Shown: positions 39,032 to 53,109, counted from the stretch's first letter. The stretch is DNA of 64,000 nucleotides from Eutreptiella sp. 'Long Island Sound 2002' (GCA_964036045.1 OZ038384.1:43897704-43961703), one strand, 5' to 3'. The notes: generated by a model not told the origin, from the sequence alone. Numbers and translations are program-made.

Positions 39032-41110
39032 TTGTGATCCGATGCTGTGTGTGCCTCCCACCTGAAAGCAGGTGGGCAATAGAGTGAATGCAAGTACATC
39101 GCCTTGCCATCTTGGCGAGCAGGTATACTTCCCCATTGCGCCGAATTCGTTCGCGTTCCTGCACGTTACGGGCCTCCGTCTCAAGGCGGTGGCTGGTGAT
39201 CCACTCCGCGGCAACGCGTTTGTGTTGCACCTGGTCGCACACTTTGTGGCGGATGTCAGCGTCGGAACATTCGTGCGTGGGTGGGCAGTGAGCGCATTTT
39301 GTGACGGCCATGTTGTCAATATAGTGAGTGTCGCCGTCGGATGCGATGGTTGCGCCAATGGCTGCTCCGTACATTTCAACCCTGTGGGATTGCTGTGGGC
39401 CCGCCACCCGGGCGAGGATGCGAAGAGGCCCTCTTGTCAGTGCTGTGCCCGCCGCCTAGTATTCCGAGCTGCAATCTCAACTGTTTGAAGGCTGCCATCA
39501 GAGTATAGGGACGTTCCGGTTGGCGGTTGCTGGTTTGAGTAGCACGGTATGCCCATGATGGTGACAGGGCGGTATCCCATGGGCACCGTGCCCGCCGAGG
39601 GGTCTTCGTGGTACCGGTGCGGGGCAATGTGGTGGCGCGTGTGGAGGGCATCCCCCACCTGCTTTTTGCGGGCTGACGGGAGGACGCCGTCATCGAAGCT
39701 TTCGCTGTCGATGAGGTTGGCCCCCCCCGGCCGGCCGCGGCGGAAGTGCGATGTGAAGTGCGGTGCGATCACCCAGCTAGGTCAGCATAGCCAGGTAGTT
39801 GCGGATAGGCACCGCTCGGGAGGGCAGTTCTTTGCTGAGGTCGCAGCCAACGGATCCCGGACGTGAGCGTAACGTGTTCTGTACCATTGTGGTGAAGCGT
39901 GCCCTGTGGGCCCAGAACAGTTGGTGTAACCCCATTCTGCCCAGGCGGTGAGGGGAAGTGACATAGAGGACGTGGTGCGATTTGTGAACGACGACCTTAT
40001 TGAGTTCCATGCCCTCCGCCATAAGCACAAACCGCAAGCACATGGAGTCCATGGCTGTGAACATTGAGTCGTTGGGGAGAAACAAAGTGCGGTACGTCCA
40101 CCGTGGGATCTGGATGGTGTTTAGCAACTGCACCCGCTCGAAAGCGTTCAGTGGTAGGTATTGGTATCGCGTCAAATCACCTACGGCCGTCCCCACAAAG
40201 TCATCACGTGCCTTTTGTTCCCAGGTCGGATGTGCTAGGAGGTGACCAAGGTAGTGGAAGATAGGGGGCTACAGCGGCAATCGCGCATCGCCCCACGTGA
40301 TGGCGTCCCTGGTCAGGGACTCTCTTCGTGCCACACCCTAACGGCGGGAGGGTGGGGCCCAACGGTACACTTGTGTCTTTGAAGGGTTCGTCTTGATGCC
40401 CAGTATGGCAGACAACTGACTGACGCGCTCCAGGACGTGTTGCAACTCACGTTGGTTCGGGGAGATGATGGCGATGTCGTCGACATAGGCCAGTATAGTG
40501 CTGTTGGGAAATTCCCTAGTGAGAGTCTGGTGGAAGGCCTCATACACCAGAACAAAAAGGGCTGGGGACAGGGGGCGCCCCTCCTTGATGCCACAACGCA
40601 ACGGAAAACGGACGTCTCCGTACACCCCCGTGCTGTGCGCGTAGATGCGGGACACCATGTTGTAGATGCGGGCCGGGGTTCCAATTAGCCGGAGTCCGTA
40701 GGTGAGGCACTCATGGGGCATGCAGGGGTAAGGTTGTGCGATGTCTAGGAAGCATACCAGCGCTCCGTCCCCGTATTGGTGGAAAAGCATGGACGTGTGG
40801 AGGGCTTGTTGTGATGTGGTACAGCCTCGCCTACATCCTGCTTGGGGGTCGGAGAGTGCCGTGTTGATGGGCCCTCGCAGGGTGTCCAATATGAGGCGGG
40901 CCAGAATGGAGTACATCCCCGTGGCTACGCTGATGGGCCGGTAACTACGGGCCGCCTCAGGGGGGCCAGACTTGTAGACATGGCTATTGTGGCGTGCAGG
41001 TAGTGGTGTGGCACGTCGCCGCTTTCCCACACATGGCGCACCACTATGTAAAGGCCCCACTGTAGTTCCCTAGCTAACCAGTGGTGCAGGTGTGGCGCCA
41101 CGTGGTCCAT
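38984..41110 (-). pseudogene. LINE-2: RT and RNase H of a second non-LTR retrotransposon, frameshifted
   Basis: From 41110 the minus strand gives RT fingers (WLARELQWGLYIVVRHVWES GDVP), a frame change, YKSGPPEAARSYRPISVATG with the RPI motif, DPQAGCRRGCTTSQQ, motif A with a changed context (FLDIAQPYPCMPHE), motif B GIKEGRPLSPALF (usual Q replaced by E), and motif C AYVDDIAII (YVDD, 40487-40476). The thumb continues in another frame (40196-39777, YQYLPLNAFERVQLLNTIQI). RNase H follows: TSLYSDGS (about 39500), then after another shift VEMYGAAIGATIA, YIDNMAV, SDADIRHKV and AEWITSHR...NGEVYLLAKMA, so D, E, D and H are all present. At least three frameshifts inactivate it. No endonuclease or ORF1 is seen upstream, so it is probably 5' truncated near 41.1 kb. 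Confidence 0.85.
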
Positions 41111-41920
41111 GCTTGCCGCCTTGTTCTTGTAACTCCCTCTGTACTACAATTTGGCCAAGGGACCTATGCACCAAAAGAGGGCACACCAAGATACAGTGAC
41201 GTTGGACCGGCTGAGAAAAAAAAGCGCCGTTCGAATGCTAGATTCCTGATGTGGCGGGAGATGTGGCATCTCAAGCAGTTGCCAAGAACAACTCCCCCAT
41301 TTTGTCCACAGCTCTGTGGCTTCAAACTTGAACAATTAGCACCCAGACTGCAACGTTCAATTGGTGTTCACGACCCTTTTCCCAAGCGGTGCCACACTTG
41401 CAGCAATGCCACTTGACAACCATCTCCTTAAACATCTTTAGATTGTCTTAAGAAGCCCGGTCCTCCTGAAGACCCATGAGGTGTTTGCCCGGCGTGCACC
41501 CGCACGCTACTTTTGTATTACTTATCCCGGCTTTAACCCCGGATTTACGCTCCCCAAGAGGAGCCCCCCAAATCAACCAGAGTGGACCGCAAACCTTCCC
41601 TACAAAGCACGCCATAGAAGTCGAAATAGCTGAATTCGACAACAACGGGTATCCATCATGTATTGGCTAATCAACAACTTGTTCCCCAAAGGTGTGGGCA
41701 TCAATATGGCTACATCATACCTACCTTCTCAGGGTCCCTTGGTGAGGAAAGATCAACATGGCTACATCACCCCTGCCTTCTCGGGGTCCCCTAGGTGGGG
41801 ACAGACCAATAGGGCTACATCACCCCCGCCTTCTAGGGATCCCGATGGTGGGGAGAGACCAATATGGCTACATCGCCCCTGCCTTCTCGGGTTCCCCATG
41901 GTGCGGAGAAAAGAGGGATG
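41111..41920. other. No gene recognised; short direct repeats
   Basis: At 41720-41900 the phrase GGCTACATCACCCCTGCCTT followed by TCTCGGGGTCCC occurs about four times with 50-60-bp spacing, an imperfect minisatellite. Overlapping ORFs are repeat-driven. Confidence 0.55.
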
Positions 41921-41924
41921 GAAA

Positions 41925-42120
41925 ATGGGTAAAATCATTGAAAACGGGCAAAAATGGGTGACAATTCAAAGAATCCACATCCAAAATGCATAAGAAGCGA
42001 AAAAAAACCGCAGTATGGAACAAAAAACTTGCGGAAAGGGGCATTTCCCTCATCCCCAACCAGAAAGGGGCCATGCAAAAAGCGTGGATTACGGCTCCGT
42101 ATCAAAAGTGACTGCAGAAG
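41925..42120 (-). repeat. 3' tail of the LINE-2/RNase H family
   Basis: Shares GACAATTCAAA...CCACATCC...ATGC.TAAGAAGCGAAAAAA and TATGGAACAAAAAACTTGCG with 14455-14560 and 25765-25870. On the minus strand it ends in CCCATTTTTGCCCGTTTTC. The RNase H coding part is missing here, so it is a very short 5'-truncated copy. Confidence 0.65.
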
Positions 42121-42299
42121 ATGCACGGTGCACGCTCGGCGCGTTGCCGCTCCCCCTAGGCCACTCCTATCATCCCATCCCCCCCTGCAATGTACTGTTT
42201 ATGCCCAAAACCCAAAGAACCAGGAATCTTTCCGCCACATCGCCAACCACACAAGATATTTCCAAGGCCATTAACCACCACTTCACTCTAGACCCCTAG

Positions 42300-43860
42300 A
42301 GCCCTGCCATAGGTGAAAATAACAAACCACAATTGCAGCCTCCTTTGCCTCTGCCCCCCCCCCCTTCCATCATGAGCAGATTTTTTTGGGAACCAATGGA
42401 TGCATTTCATATAGCTGCCTACAAACTTGAGGAACACAATAGTCTGATATGGGGCCGGTGTTCAGGTTTCTTCTGTGTTGAGTCAACTGTTGCCAGGCAG
42501 ACAGAAGCCGAGAGGACGCAGAAATATAGAGTGTGCGGTCAGGGATAGGGCAGTGCACTGTTGCCTTCTTTCTGATGCCCATCGGTGCAACGTCGTTGGA
42601 GGGTCTGGTGGATGTGAAATGGATGGGAACAATGGTGAGCGGCATGGCCTTCGGCTGCAGTTTGATCCAATGCCACTAAATCCCTCATGTGTTCGGGCAT
42701 AAAGAGCTGCTGCTTGATCAACAAGCTTGTCGTGCTTGATGGTTGTCTCCTCAGACTGTGCACGCAGGGTCTGCTAGCTGGCCACCCATGAGGGGCTGCC
42801 CGCATTGTACTCAGTGCTTTGATGGTTCTGCTGATCCGAACCAGCACCGAGTCCGGCAGTCTCTTTGCCGCAGTGCTACGGACATCAGCACCTCCCGGGC
42901 GTCAGTTTGACCCCTCACATCCGCAGACGAGTGTCCGGGTGGGTTGGGGTGGGGGGGGGGGGTTTCCAGGAAGGCTGCTGCGGCAGGCCTTTGTATGACC
43001 TGTATCCCATGCTCATTGGTGGAGGCTGGGTGTGTGGAGGGAGGTTGTGGGTGACAGTGGAATGTCTGTCCCGTGGCTCACAATTGCAGCCTGCTGCCCC
43101 TGTTGCTGTCCACTGTCTGTCTGCGCTAACAGGCTCCGCACGGTCACTGACCGTGAAGGTTGAAGAGTGCTCCCCCACTGCAACACAGGGCCAGGGATTC
43201 CAGATCACCATGGGTGACACATTGGTGGTGGCCTGCAATCCCAGGCCTTGTGACCTTAGTGCCGCTGGTGGAGTGCCATGTGCCATCGGTCCAGCAGTAC
43301 ACTGCTGGTGCTGTGCTGGAGCCGAGGATCGTTGGACCCTTGGGCCCGAGTGCGGGGCCATGGGTGGCGCAGGGGCGGCCAGGCTTGTCTGGTTCCTTGG
43401 CTGACCGATGCATAGCACGGCGGCTGGCGGCCTCTTCCCCGTTAAAGGGGGGGGGTGCGGGCACCTGGGGCAGGCTGGTGTTTAGTGTTGGGGGGGGGGG
43501 GGGGAGTTCGTTGGGGGCCGTGGCCAACCCCCAGCTGACCCACCCACCCACATCAGAAAACTGTTCCTCGAAAATAAAAAGAGATTTATTAAAAGGGCCC
43601 GAAGTTGGAGGCCAATTATAGGTGCACAAACCTGTTCTGGCCTCTGCCCCTCCCTCCCCCAGATACGCCACACTAATCACAAGCCTGATATGGGGAGGGC
43701 AAAGGCCTGTTAGAGTGCAAGATACTGCTGCAAAGGAGTTGTCTGAGCAGTCAGAGAGCGCCCTGGACCCCCGGGGAGTAGCTTTGGTGGTTAAAGCCAG
43801 GCAGGCAATAAGAAGGGGGACAAGGGGCACTCACCAGTAGCAAGAGGACCCCGCATGGTG
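42300..43860. other. No gene decided; poly(G)/(C) tracts
   Basis: C run at 42354-42364, G runs at about 42950-42962 and 43489-43504. ORFs of 150-230 codons overlap on both strands (plus 43160-43621, minus 43830-43144). None shows a domain. AAGAGATTTATTAAAAG at 43578-43594 contains minus-strand AATAAA, which could be a poly(A) signal. Confidence 0.3.
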
Positions 43861-44496
43861 CGCGGTGGCAGGTGTGCCTACACTTCATTGTCCCGCAGCA
43901 TCCCCCCCCCTTCCCCACACCCTGTGCCTGTGAAAATGGGTATGTGTCCTGTCCCACGCCTGGGGCTCCGTCCCAAGCCTTCGTATGGACGTGTTCATCC
44001 AAACACCCACTGGAAGGCCTGTCCCATACATCTACCATCACGCGCTTTCGAACCAATCAACACAACTGTTGCCAGAGACGGCTGGGCCACCCAGATGATG
44101 AGCTGCGGCCCCACACACGCCTAGGATCGAATCAGTGTATGCCTTGCAAACCCTGCGTACTGGGCCTGCAAGATGTGACAACCAAAAAACAACGATTGTT
44201 TATGCATGTATTCACATTCTGCACATCCTTCGAAACGAGGCTATGTGTGTTTATGCAGCCTGTGCCTCACAAGGGCAGAGCAAGTGTATAAATGTGTGCA
44301 TGCAGGCATGCAGGCATCAGCGCATGCACGTGTGTGTGCGCGCGCTCTGCACTGCTCTGTACAACGGAGACCCATGTGCAGCGCTGGGGCAGCGATTCCA
44401 TACCGAGTTGCCAGGTTGCATCTCATGCTGGGCTGGATGCACAATTGGTATCCTGTCCCTTCTACTTTGTGAGAACCTCTGGTGGTTTGAGATGTC

Positions 44497-44534
44497 GTGT
44501 GTGTGTGTGTGTGTGTGTGTTTGTGTGTGTGTGA
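44497..44534. repeat. (GT)n microsatellite
   Basis: About 18 GT units with one T interruption near 44521. Confidence 0.95.
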
Positions 44535-44935
44535 CACCCAAATCAATTAAACCATGCTCAAACTGCGAGGTTCAACACCTAAAACCTACTGCTAAGCGAC
44601 CGAACCATATGTTCTGAAGTTCTTGCGCCCCGTTGGCGGGCTGTCGGGACCTGGGTTGAGAGAGGCGTTGGCAGACATGCAACAAGAGGGGGTGGCGTCT
44701 GGGCTCCTACCGCACCCTGCATCCCTTCTCCGTGTCCCCGTGCGTCCCTGAGTGGAGGCCCCCTGGGCAAGTCCACTGTGTGCTGGAGGCGGTCGGGGGG
44801 GGCTGAAGCCCACGGGGTCCGCTGGAGCTCTGGTGCTGGGAGGGGGTGGAAAGGGGTTGGGGAGGGTTCTGGCGGTTACGGGAAAAGTTGCTTGGCCGAA
44901 CTGGCCGCTTTCTGTGACCGTTTGATCATGCGTTG

Positions 44936-46700
<1,765 letters not shown>

Positions 46701-46757
46701 GCCCTTTGCACCCCCTGCTCCATCCCCATGTCCCCCTCTGCCCTCCCCAATTCTGCC

Positions 46758-49353
46758 CTACTGACTCTTCATGCTGATCAAAAAGATGGTGGGATCATAT
46801 CCAAAATACTGCGGGTGCCGCTTCACAAAGCGCACCAAGTCGCCCCGTGGAGGCAGCGGGAACTCCAGACTGCCATCGGCCTTGCGCTGGTTGCAGGGCA
46901 GCTCCGGGTACTTCTGCATGAAATCGTCCACACGGCACTTCTGCTCCGGGACGCTCTGCAAATACGACAGCAGCGTCTGCGTGAAATGCTTCTCCCACGC
47001 CACTCTTGCAGCAATCTCCCGCTCGTCCCCAATCTTGTAGTCAGTGTGCTTCAGCAGTCGCATCCTCCACTTGCCCTCTTCCACAGAGAAGAGCTGGAAC
47101 ACCTCCTCATGTTTCTCTACGTACTTCTTCCAGGAGCCATGCCGCGTGCCCACAACTTTGGAGTACAGGTCTGGTACTTTGGTGCGGACGACGTTCTGGA
47201 TGCGCTCGACGGGGACACTGCCGCAGTATGGGTTGATGGTGGAGTCCTCCAGAAAGTGGATGGTGCTCTCCGTGAGGTCGTCCTCGTAGTCCGCCATGAA
47301 CACCCGCACTTTGGGGTCGCGGAACTCCCAGCGCGCCCTCTCGATGGCCATCTGGCGGTTGTTGGGGACCACGAAGACCATTTGGCCAGTGGTGTTGTAC
47401 GGGTCGTGGGCCACCTCCACGTGGGTGTTCGGAGAGGTCCCGGCTGTGAGGTGGTCGACCGCCGGGACAGGCAGGTCGTCCATGGGCTCCCCCCAGTCCC
47501 TCACCACCTCCTCCTCTTGGTAATCGGGGGGCAACACAGGGCCGCTGGGGGACAGGCCCGTCTGGATCCGTGGTAGCCCCCGAGTCGACTCCCGCGAGTC
47601 GGCGCTCGAGGCCCCGGAGCTGCGCCGCCGCTGGCGGGCGTCGGCGTTTGACGCGTCGGAGGCGCAGCGCACGCCAGTCGAGTTTTCGGAGCTGCGCCGG
47701 CGCTCGCGGCGCGCGCTGGAGTTCGACGCCCGGCCGGGGCTGGGGCTCTTGTGGCCGTCCTTGCGTTTGTTGCCCTTCTCCACCGAAAGCCGCTGCCCAT
47801 GGTTGGCCCCTGACGGGCTGTGGCTGCCGCCGCTCGGGGGGCTGGCGCCGCGCTGCTTGCCCTCCTTGTGACCCCCCCTCGAGGGACTTTGACTGCCGCT
47901 CTTGCCGCTTGGGGGGCTCTGGGGGCTTTTGCCACGCTGCTTTGGTTTGCCCCCCCTCCGTTCTTCGCGGGTTGGCATGCGCAGTTGCGGCCCATTAGCT
48001 GGGGATCCGGTGGGCTCGTCATCCCCATCATCCTCGACTTCGACGAACTGAGACCCCGGGATGTGGATCATGTGCTGTGCGGCGGTCTGATGCGTGGGCG
48101 CTTCTGCCCCAAAGGCCTGTGCATCAGTGGTAGGGGGTGGCGGGGGGTGCAGCCGAATTAAGCTGAGCTAAGCGCAGGTGCAGGCGGGACCTTTGGTACT
48201 TACTCCATGTGACACCGCCACCTCCCAAGAGCCACTTGCAACCACCCAAAGCGCACAACTTCAAAGAGGAGTGGTAAGCACAAATTGGCGTGCAAAAGAC
48301 GCGCTGTGAAAGACGCATTGTGAGAGCGATACCCTACTGCTTGGGTGAGGTGGGGGGGGGTGATGGGGAAGGAGGTGCGGCAGGAATCTGGGGAGGGGGG
48401 GAAGGGGGGAGGGGGTAAGACCGCAAGGTGAGACTCTACCACATCATACCATTGCACAGCATGCTTCCAACGGCCCAACCACCTTCCCAAATGGCTGATG
48501 GTACACTGCACGCAGCTTGCTATGCCCCATACCTCGCAATCAGGACTGGAACCTATGCTCCTTCGCCCTATGCTCTGCCTCCTCGGGCCCTGTTACAGAC
48601 CCTGACTCCGGCTCTTCACTGTCCACCTCCCCACTGCAGCATGATACTGTGGAGCATGTGACCACCCCCCCCCATTCTCAAAAGTTCTCACTGGCCTTTG
48701 CCTTGTTCATGTCAGGGAGGTAACGGGTGGATGTGGCTTCCCCACAGGTTGCATGGGTGTCGGTGCGAAGTTCCAAACATGCCAACACACCAACCCACAA
48801 CGCGCCTGTCCTCCCTCGACCCCATGCCTCCACTTTGCACCAACTTGTGGCCCAGGGTTTGCGCACAGCTCCTCTGCACAGCACGACCACAACTGCACTA
48901 GGAGGCGTGTGCCCCGCCCGCCAGTCGCGTGGCTGCCGGGTGTGTGAGGTGTGCCTGCGCCTGGCTTCCCCAGAGAGGCAATCCGTGGGCCCTCTTCAGA
49001 CCGGGAAGGACAGCCCAAGGCCCAAAGCCCATTCTCAAAACTGGCAGAAAAAGGGGGGGGCGAGGGAGGTGGCGCATGAAAGAAAGGGTACCTTGCGACG
49101 GTAGCTGTCTTCTCGTCTCTCGTCCCACAGGTCCATCTCATCGGCCCAATTCATACCCCCATCCTTGGACGTGGGAGTGAAGAGCGGCGTGTGGGGGGCG
49201 GAAGTGGACCGCGTATGCCCTGTGGCATGCTTTTTGGACGTGGATTTGGAACTGCGCAGGATCACTCCTGAATCCGTGCGCTTGAAGCTACTGGCCTCTT
49301 CCAGCACGTCGTTCATTTTGGGAGAGATCTGCAAATTGCTCTTTGTGAGCATG
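46758..49353 (-). CDS. Probable host gene: basic disordered N-terminal half, winged-helix-like C-terminal half
   Basis: Model: exon 49353-49092, intron 49091-48117, exon 48116-46758; phase 0. The first exon follows an acceptor-like CCCACAG and can start at ATG 49352 (MLTKSNLQISPKMNDVLEEA), ending at RREDSYRRK with donor AAG/GTACCC; the second opens after CACAG with AFGAEAPTHQTAAQH. Product about 539 aa. Residues about 100-290 are Ser/Arg/Lys/Pro-rich with repeated SPS/SPP motifs (GHKSPSPGRASNSSARRERR), probably disordered and nucleic-acid binding. The C-terminal part has two similar segments, SWKKYVEKHEEVFQLFSVEE and DLVRFVKRHPQYFGYDPTIF, resembling paired small winged-helix modules (LOTUS-like is one possibility). 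No transposon motif, clean 1.36-kb frame: best candidate for a functional host gene. Function unknown; upstream exons may exist. Confidence 0.65.
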
Positions 49354-49682
49354 CTGTGGGATATAATAATGATACAGTGGCGGGAAGTGCAGAGGAGGAC
49401 CGTCAAGGGGAGGGATATTGCCAGCCAAAGCATCCAGATGGACACCTACACACAGCCACACACACATTGGGAACCATGAGACAAGAACAAAGCAAGAAAA
49501 ACGGTTGGAGAAAACTCCTCAGGAGATGCAGAGCAGGCATACAAGTCTTTCATTCTGTTGAAGTTGGATGGAGTGCAACAGAGTGCTGGCGTGCAGTACC
49601 ACTCCCTCCTGCCCTCCCCAGACCAAAATAATTCCTGGAGGAGCCCGTGCCTACTTGCCTACCATTAATCATTGGCGCGCTC

Positions 49683-49707
49683 GCACACACACACACACAC
49701 ACACACA
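49683..49707. repeat. (CA)n microsatellite, short
   Basis: About 12 CA units within non-coding sequence upstream of the 46758-49353 gene. Confidence 0.95.
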
Positions 49708-50585
49708 AATCAACATGGCAAACAGGCACTGGTCGTCAGTTACTCTGAGCGCACAATACTCATCAGGTGAATGTCAGACAAAAACTATATCAGATGTCAC
49801 GAGATGCCTTTCTGCAGGAAGAACTGACAAGGATGCGGCAGCCCAGGATCAGCATGCAGCCCCTCAGGGCTGACCCGCTTGATTCACGCCTGAACAGACA
49901 AGCAATCACAAACATTTACAGACACCCACAAACACATGCAGTTGTACATGGACATGCACGTTTCATACAGAAGCGCCATGCCTGGGGCACTGATGAATGC
50001 AATGCATAAGTGCATAAACGAATGCAATGCAGGGTGACTTCCAAACTCGAAGACTCCCACAGTGCTCATGGTGTGTCTCCTTGGAAAAAGGCCCTCCTTC
50101 ATTGCACGGCAAGGGAGACAACTCACATCTCGCCAATCGCAGCTAAGTACTCTCCCACCCAATCCCAAAGCTGCTTGTCATTGTCGCTGATCAACAGTGG
50201 GCTGGATGTGCTTTTGGGGTTTCTGTTCCCGTAGATTCACAGCGGCGGCCTCAAGTAGCCCTTGGGCGATTGCGGGCAGCATCCACGCATTGAGAGACCC
50301 CTCGGGTGTGGACCCGGCTTACCCCCCCCCCCCCCCCACACAAACCAACTGTTGGCCGAAGGCCCCCTAATGAGGAATGAAGCGCCGGATACTTAGCTTC
50401 CGTATACCCCTGGGACACAAGTATACGATCATAGCTCATTAGACAGCACCGATTGCTACCTGAAATTCACTGCAACTGCAGTTGCAGTTATCGAATGTTT
50501 CATGGGCTGCCTGGTTGACTTAGGCCACAGGGGGCTGGTTGGCAACCAATGACAACCTTGGGGGATTCACAGACACATCAAAATC
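49708..50585. other. No gene recognised
   Basis: C run at 50322-50337. Only short ORFs. AACTGCAGTTGCAGTT at 50474-50489 is a small inverted repeat. Confidence 0.4.
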
Positions 50586-50589
50586 ACTT

Positions 50590-51180
50590 CCATCATGTAG
50601 CACTTCATCGTCAGAAATCATGGAACCCCCAGACACATCTGAGTCCATTTTTTTCATGTGGCATCTCCTCTAGCCCTAAATCAGCGCGGATATCTGTGAT
50701 TGCCTTGTGCACAGACACTGGTTGCAACGAAATGCTTGCCCCTTTCGCCGCACGCGATGGCACCCACTGGATGCTCACACTATCCCCTAGTAGCATCTGC
50801 CGATCCCACAATTCACTCCACAAATCAACATGAGACATCAGTCCCCTAGACCCCACCCATTTATGTCTCTACCATGTTTCACATTTGCCTTTTATCCCTA
50901 AAAACACCAGTTCATCTGTAACAATGTGTCATGGCACACCTAGGCACTTCTTCTGCAGCGCCCAAAGAGCTGCCCTAAGCTCCCCGGCAAGGATGGGAAA
51001 AACACTCATTTCTCTCATCATTCTCATCAAACCACACTCCATACTCCGCATAGTCAACACCATGCCGTGAATCCTTTGAGCCATCAACAAATGCCACATC
51101 CATCCCGACGATTGCTTCTCATTTATCAACTCCAACATCCCGCGCGACAAATGTGCCCATTTCTGCGACTTTGGGAGCAG
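50590..51180 (-). pseudogene. RNase H domain remnant of a retroelement
   Basis: The minus strand reads DVAFVDGSKDSRHGVDYAEY GVWFDENDE in one frame (first catalytic Asp in VDGS), then a frameshift into FPILAGELRAALWALQKKCL (catalytic Glu in GELRAAL), a TGA, HIVTDELVFLGIKGKCETW (second Asp in TDEL), a TAG, and finally SHVDLWSELWDRQMLLGDSV and SIQWVPSRAAKG, where the usual His of the SH motif is missing. This is the normal order of an RNase H fold. One frameshift and two stops make it inactive. Upstream (51180-51450) RT-like sequence is not convincing. It differs in sequence from the RNase H of LINE-1 and LINE-2, so a third family is represented. Confidence 0.75.
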
Positions 51181-51636
51181 AGCTCCTCTAGCCTATTGCA
51201 CCACCACCCCTCTACCAGCCACAGTTGGGGGGGACATCTGACTCCCACTGAGAAATTCTGCCCAAACACTCACCGAGATGGTTTACTTCTTGTCGATAGA
51301 AAGAGGGTTGCAGGGCAAAGGCCTAGCCCTCCAAGATTGTTCGCTAGGCAACAACAAAATCCTCCACCGTTGGGCTATGCGCCTCAAAATAGGCATCATA
51401 CCTCAGTACCCACGCCGCACTCCACATTGCAAGACCCTGGGTAATGGTCACTGACAGTAGCATGACAATGGCATGTCCATCACAATCAAGTTCTGCAGCT
51501 CAAACATAACAGCGTTTCGATTCCATAGTGGCCGTGTTGTCTGACGTGTTTGTGACCTCATCCGGTGAATTCGTTGGTGGCTGTTGAGGGGGGTTGGTTT
51601 TGTGTAGATGCAAGATTTGTTGTTGTTGTTGTCCAG

Positions 51637-51825
51637 ATGGAGCCGGAGTTTGGCATTCAACAGGGGGATCCGCTGATGCCCCCCATGTTTTCGCTTGTTA
51701 AGGTGTTCTTAATACGCCCGGTCGTTTATGCTAGGGAATTGCTGGTTGTGATGGAGCTACCCCGGCCGGATTTGCCCCTCTCTGTGGCGAAAACGGGCAT
51801 TGTTCAAGGTGTTGGAGTCTTTTAA
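51637..51825 (+). pseudogene. RT fragment, motif B only
   Basis: On the plus strand, MEPEFGIQQGDPLMPPMFSL matches RT motif B (GxxQGDPLxPxxF) followed by hydrophobic VKVFLIRPVV. The catalytic YxDD motif is not found downstream before the stop at 51823. Lies head to tail-opposed with the RNase H remnant on the minus strand, so two different insertions meet here. Confidence 0.55.
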
Positions 51826-51899
51826 ACCGTGCAAAAGGCCTCCTCAAACGCAAGAGTTGGTGGTGGGGAAGCGGTTTGTTTAGCTTTTTATGCCAGGGT

Positions 51900-52720
51900 C
51901 AGAAAGAAATTTGATGCGTACACGTTATGGCAGTGGAAGATTGTGCGAGCTACGCCTAGCCCAAGCCGATTATTTACAGGGGTTTACAAGGTTTTTGGCC
52001 CCCGGACCCCAGGTAGTGTAAATGGGTTTAAAAATTTCCCCAAAACGGCGTAAATTCCCAAGAAAAGTGGCGTAAATTCCTCACAAATGGTGTAAATTTA
52101 CAAGAAGGACAGTGTCACTCAACAGCTCAACCAATCTCAAAAACTCAAAACGCCAAAATTCACTGTTTTGAAGCTTGGTCGCTTTGGCCTTGTGACCGGA
52201 AATGGCGTTTTCCCACCGTTTTAATGATTGGTTTGGTGTTTGGATTAGAAAGAATGTGTGTATACATACCTGTATATACCGGCACCTCGGGTTTTTTTTC
52301 CATGGGTTTGCCCATGGACTGCCGGGGGGTGGGGGGGGGGGGTTCATGGGGGGTGGGGAATGCACCATTGGTTGACCCGGGAGCCTTTTTGAAATTTTTT
52401 TTGGACTCCTTCTTGTTCGGCTTTTGGGGGGGGGGGGGCTTTTTTTTTGAGAATTTTTTTTGCTCAACTGCCCCACTGGGTCAACCATTCGGTGTGTATT
52501 GTTTTTGAACTTTTTTTTTGCGGTTAATTTCTTTTTGGACCTTGTGCGGTTTTTTTTAATCTTTTGTGGGGGCTTCCGTCACTCTTTGGTATGTTTTTTT
52601 TTTACCCACTCTACCCCTCTCTTAGCGCCATGCAAGTACAAGGGGGTAGGGGTGGGGGACATACGTTAGTTTAGTTGTATGTTGTTACACGCACCATCAC
52701 TAACGCACGTGACATGCACG
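51900..52720. other. Low-complexity G/T-rich stretch, no gene
   Basis: Runs of T (7-9) and G (9-11) alternate from 52290 to 52600. The ORFs that cross it (52081-52488 minus, 52224-52508 plus) are poly-Pro or Gly/Phe artefacts. GGCGTAAATTCC occurs twice at 52045-52080. Confidence 0.6.
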
Positions 52721-52828
52721 TAGCATTTACATCGCATGCACTCTTGGGTGTTAGTGTCTCCTAGAGGCTTTGCGCACCCTCGACATGCACATGCAAAACA
52801 CAATCATTTATCTCCCGACCGCCCCTCG

Positions 52829-53092
52829 TCACCGTCGGCTGCCCTCCTCACCCTCCTCCACCTGCCCGGCCTCACCCTCCACGACAATCAAGCATTGCTT
52901 ATGCACACCCCGTTTACACCGTGAGGATGAAATGGTCACCCCGCATAACTGACCGCGGCAGCTCCCACAATACGATGAACTCAACACTTGAACGAAGGGG
53001 GCAAGCGATGGGGTGTGGGATGTGGTTGGCGCGGGTTTGGGCGGGGGCTTTGCAACCGCGGCTTCGGTGGGGGCTTGAAATGAGAACTTCAA
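52829..53092 (-). CDS. Small ORF with RING/PHD-like Cys-His cluster
   Basis: 87-codon minus-strand ORF. Ala/Pro-rich N-terminal half, then YCGSCRGQLCGVTISSSRCK followed by RGVHKQCL: a CX2CX4CX8CX4HX2C pattern like the first part of a RING, PHD or C1-type finger. A Glu-rich tail follows. Too short for a complete two-zinc domain, so it may be one exon of a larger gene or a transposon-encoded finger. No splice sites could be chosen with confidence. Confidence 0.35.
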   Translation of the reverse strand: MKFSFQAPTEAAVAKPPPKPAPTTSHTPSLAPFVQVLSSSYCGSCRGQLCGVTISSSRCKRGVHKQCLIVVEGEAGQVEEGEEGSRR

Positions 53093-53109
53093 AAATGTTG
53101 CGAGGCTTT

